Shown: in pieces, positions 61,095-64,000 of the stretch
Layout: every line of letters begins with the position of its first letter
Position numbering within the stretch: the stretch's first letter is position 1
From: Lachnospiraceae bacterium
GTDB lineage: Bacteria > Bacillota > Clostridia > Lachnospirales > Lachnospiraceae
Direction of reading: 5' to 3'
Length of the DNA: 64,000 nucleotides
Assembly: GCA_024684085.1 (NCBI GenBank)
Contig: JAIKXM010000006.1
Span: 27,126 to 91,125 of the forward strand
Translations under genes and position numbers: made by a program
Notes under the pieces: generated by a model
Databases searched by the model: none
Told to the model about the DNA's origin: nothing
Seen by the model: only the letters and a program-made list of their open reading frames with translations

Positions 61095-62075
61095 ATGGTT
61101 ACAATAATCGTACCCGTCTATAATACGGAGAAATATCTCGAGAGATGTGTCAGATCTGTAATGGCGCAGACTTATAAGGATCTTGAGATCATACTGGTGG
61201 ATGACGGATCGACGGATTCATCCGGCAAGATGGCCGATGAACTTGCCGTGGAGGATGGAAGGATAAGAGTTATCCATCAGGTTAACGGCGGTTCTTCGCG
61301 TGCGAGGAATACCGGTATAGATAATGCTCACGGAGATTATATAGGCTTTGTGGACAGTGATGACTATATTGACGAAGATTTTGTCAGTCTTATGATGGAT
61401 GCCATAGAGCGGTATGATGTCCAGATGGCACAGATATCGAGGGATGAGATCGACGAACAAGGTGAGAGACGTCCGGATGTATGCATCCCGCCTTCGGAGG
61501 AATCGCTGATCACATCCGAGGAGCAGCTCAGAGAGCTTTTGATGCACAGAGGAGATTGTAGTTTCTGTACGAGGATCACGAAGCGGGAACTGTTTGATGA
61601 TATGAGATTTCCCGAAGACCGTCTCAACGAAGACTTTTATCTTCTTGTGGAGATGCTGGGAGTCATAGATAAGTATGTGATACTGCCGAAGCAGGCTTAT
61701 CATGTGTTCTATAGAATGGGAAGTAATTCCCGAAGAGAAGACCCCGAAGACTTCAGCAGGGTGTTCACGGATATTGTCGTTAATGCGGATCATGTGGAAG
61801 AACTGGTATCGGTCAGATATCCGTTCCTTACGGAAACGGCGAAGAGGTTCGCCCTGATCCAGAGATTGGATTATATGCTTCATATACCCATATCCGCAAT
61901 GAATAAGGATAATGTATTCTATAACGGGGTTAAGAGATATCTGAGGAAGAATTTCGGAAGGATGATCCTCAACAGATATCTGACACCCAAGAATAAAGCA
62001 TATCTGGCGGTTCTTGCCATAATGCCAAGGACTGTCCGCAGCCTTCACAGGAAAGTGAAGAGTATAAAGAGGTAA
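61095..62075 (+). CDS. GT2 glycosyltransferase
   Basis: VTIIVPVYNTEKYLERCVRSVMAQTYKDLEIILVDDGSTDSSGKMAD; GFVDSDDYID. Confidence 0.95.
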   Translation: MVTIIVPVYNTEKYLERCVRSVMAQTYKDLEIILVDDGSTDSSGKMADELAVEDGRIRVIHQVNGGSSRARNTGIDNAHGDYIGFVDSDDYIDEDFVSLMMDAIERYDVQMAQISRDEIDEQGERRPDVCIPPSEESLITSEEQLRELLMHRGDCSFCTRITKRELFDDMRFPEDRLNEDFYLLVEMLGVIDKYVILPKQAYHVFYRMGSNSRREDPEDFSRVFTDIVVNADHVEELVSVRYPFLTETAKRFALIQRLDYMLHIPISAMNKDNVFYNGVKRYLRKNFGRMILNRYLTPKNKAYLAVLAIMPRTVRSLHRKVKSIKR

Positions 62076-62078
62076 AAA

Positions 62079-63410
62079 ATGGCATCAACAAGGGATATGA
62101 CGGAGGGAAGGACGTTTCCCATTATTTTTGCTTTTTTTATACCTGTGCTCGGTTCCACACTTTGTCAGCAGTTATACAATATTGTTGACACTATTGTTGT
62201 GGGCAAGGGTGTGGGTGACATGGCGCTCGCCGCAGTCGGTGCAACCGGCGCCATAACTTTTTTCATGTACGGATTCATCTTCGGTCTCGGAAGCGGAATG
62301 GGTGTATTGATGTCCCAGAGGTTCGGAGCCGGTGATTATAACGGATTAAGAAAGTCCATTACCATGGGTATCCTCACTAACGGTATAACCGGTATCACTA
62401 TTGCGTTACTGGGCATGATATTCATGAGGTCCATTTTGGAGGCGCTTAATACTTCCGAGCTTCTGATGCATGATGCAATGTTGTATATCATCATCATTCT
62501 GTGTGGTACGCCAATATCATTATTCTATAATTGCTATGCGGCCATACTTTCCTCGCTCGGAGACAGCAGAACTCCCTTAATGGCAGTGCTTCTGTCATCA
62601 GGAGTTAATATCGTTCTGGATATAGTTCTGGTAATCGTTGTCGGAATGGGAGTCGAAGGCGCTGCCATCGGTACTCTTCTTGCTCAGATATGTGCGGGTG
62701 TCTTTTGTTATATCAAGGTTAAGTCGATCGAGGTCGCAGGCATCAGTCGTGAGGATTGGATAATTGACACAGGTGTCATTAAGCAGATGTTCAGCATCGG
62801 TGTTCCGATAGCTTTCATGAACTCCATTACAGCTATCGGAGTTCTTGTATTGCAGTTCTTCGTTAATGCTTTCGGTGTTCAGTATACGGCAGCTTATTCT
62901 GCCGGAGGAAGGATAGTAGAATTTGCCATGCAGCCCTGCGCTGCGGCCGGAATGTCCTTAAGCACTTTCGCAGGTCAGAACCTCGGTGCTAAGAAAATAG
63001 ACCGAATTATGCGAGGTCTTGGAGACGGAGTAATTCTGGCAAGTGCACTGGCTGTCATATCCGGTATCTTGCTCTTCTTTTTCCCGGAGCAGATAGTATC
63101 ACGTATGCTCACGGATAAAGAGATAATAGCTTTGGCCGTTCCCTACCTTAAGATCTGCGGTTCTATGATGTGGGCAATAAGTTTCCTGTTTCTTGTGAGA
63201 GATACACTTCAGGGAATGGGTAAGACCTTTGTTCCCATGTTATCCGGTATCCTTGAACTGATCGCAAGAGTTGTGGTCGTATTCCTGTTCTCCGAGTCTC
63301 TTGGGTTTAAGGCCATTGCACTTTCAGAGACGGCTGCATGGGTCGGAGCCTTTATCTTAAACGGAGTCTTTCTTGTGATAGAACTGAAGCGCCTGAAGCG
63401 TTCATTTTGA
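62079..63410 (+). CDS. MATE family efflux transporter (possible flippase for this locus)
   Basis: FIPVLGSTLCQQLYNIVDTIVVGKGVGDMALAAVGATG; 12-TM pattern. Confidence 0.93.
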   Translation: MASTRDMTEGRTFPIIFAFFIPVLGSTLCQQLYNIVDTIVVGKGVGDMALAAVGATGAITFFMYGFIFGLGSGMGVLMSQRFGAGDYNGLRKSITMGILTNGITGITIALLGMIFMRSILEALNTSELLMHDAMLYIIIILCGTPISLFYNCYAAILSSLGDSRTPLMAVLLSSGVNIVLDIVLVIVVGMGVEGAAIGTLLAQICAGVFCYIKVKSIEVAGISREDWIIDTGVIKQMFSIGVPIAFMNSITAIGVLVLQFFVNAFGVQYTAAYSAGGRIVEFAMQPCAAAGMSLSTFAGQNLGAKKIDRIMRGLGDGVILASALAVISGILLFFFPEQIVSRMLTDKEIIALAVPYLKICGSMMWAISFLFLVRDTLQGMGKTFVPMLSGILELIARVVVVFLFSESLGFKAIALSETAAWVGAFILNGVFLVIELKRLKRSF

Positions 63411-63625
63411 CATGTTTCTAAATTTGAACCGGAGGATATCTTTGTTGTTTGCATTTAATCAGTTAACAAAAGGACTTAGCGGATATGAAGATATAGAAAA
63501 AGAGTATCCGCTTGAAGAATTGAACTAAGGCAACAGTTATCAACGAGAAAGCTATGAAAAAAATTAAAGTGCATTATGTGTTATCGCTAAAATGTAGATA
63601 CTGTATTGAAGGATGGTAATAATGT

Positions 63626-64000
63626 ATGGGAGCATGGGGGCCGGGTTTATATCAAGATGATATAGCAGAAGATGTGAAAGTGCGATATGAAGAGAATCTG
63701 AGGAAAGGCTTGTCAGGGACTGAGATAACTAAAATATTGATAGAAGAAAATGAGTATATCTTGGATGACGCAGAAGAGGCTTCTGTTTTTTGGTTTGCTC
63801 TGGCTGATACTCAATGGAAGTTCGGGCGACTGGAAGATAGTGTTAAAAATAAAGCGATTGCCTGCTTGGAAGAAGGAACCAATCTTAAGATATGGGAAGA
63901 GAGTGAAGAACCTAAGGCGTATAAAAAACGGCAGGAAGTTCTTAATGCGCTTAAGGAAAGATTACTCTCGGAGCAACCTCCGGAGAAGAAAATCCGTATT
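63626..64000 (+). CDS. Conserved hypothetical protein (MGAWGxGxxxxD family), truncated by the window end
   Basis: Manual translation MGAWGPGLYQDDIAEDVKVRYEENLRKGLSGTEITKILIEENEYILDDAEEASVFWFALADTQWKFGRLEDSVKNKAI...; open to the end of the window. Confidence 0.75.
   Translation, partial: MGAWGPGLYQDDIAEDVKVRYEENLRKGLSGTEITKILIEENEYILDDAEEASVFWFALADTQWKFGRLEDSVKNKAIACLEEGTNLKIWEESEEPKAYKKRQEVLNALKERLLSEQPPEKKIRI

Noticed and set aside
61218-62048. 276-aa minus-strand ORF
   Set aside because: Antisense to a clear GT2 gene; no recognisable domain.
63441-63528. Short ORF after the MATE gene (LFAFNQLTKGLSGYEDIEKEYPLEELN)
   Set aside because: TTG start, under 30 codons, no recognisable family; not strong enough to call.
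1-64000. tRNA, rRNA, prophage or complete IS element
   Set aside because: None recognised by eye: no tRNA-like cloverleaf with GTTCRA loop, no rRNA core sequences, no intact transposase or integrase ORF in the track.

Overview
The window is a Firmicutes chromosomal segment, most likely Lachnospiraceae (Butyrivibrio-like) judging from gene content; the lineage is an inference. Most of it is ordinary housekeeping DNA. In order it carries: a TgpA-like transglutaminase/DUF58/MoxR operon (minus strand); an AT-rich accessory island at about 5.1-8.2 kb (internally truncated Rpn-type protein, class I Fic toxin with small antitoxin, zinc-ribbon protein, HNH nuclease, two orphan ORFs); an MCP, a CPBP protease, DUF2975/XRE/DUF4173 genes; glyA; thiT with a TPP riboswitch; an ACT-domain regulator, homoserine dehydrogenase and aspartate kinase; a GH3 enzyme, pncB, pfp, cysK, HU; the rqcP-divIC-tilS-hpt-ftsH operon; riboflavin kinase, birA, a DJ-1 protein, argC, trmL, mutS2, a two-component system, DUF1846, a second ftsH; and an exopolysaccharide locus at about 44.4-63.4 kb with GDP-fucose genes. 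The observations most worth follow-up are: (1) a probable unannotated ncRNA at about 20292-20608 with consensus promoter and terminator; (2) paired intergenic elements at 23388-23572 and 26380-26703 with terminal inverted repeats, a covarying base pair, and a chain of four hairpins in the second copy; (3) a second multi-hairpin element family at 15596 and 20044; (4) three exact 60-bp in-frame repeats beside the catalytic motif of a glycosyltransferase; (5) a 14-bp palindrome, TGACAC-NN-GTGTCA, present four times and concentrated in the EPS locus; (6) an Rpn-type protein missing its nuclease core, next to a Fic module.
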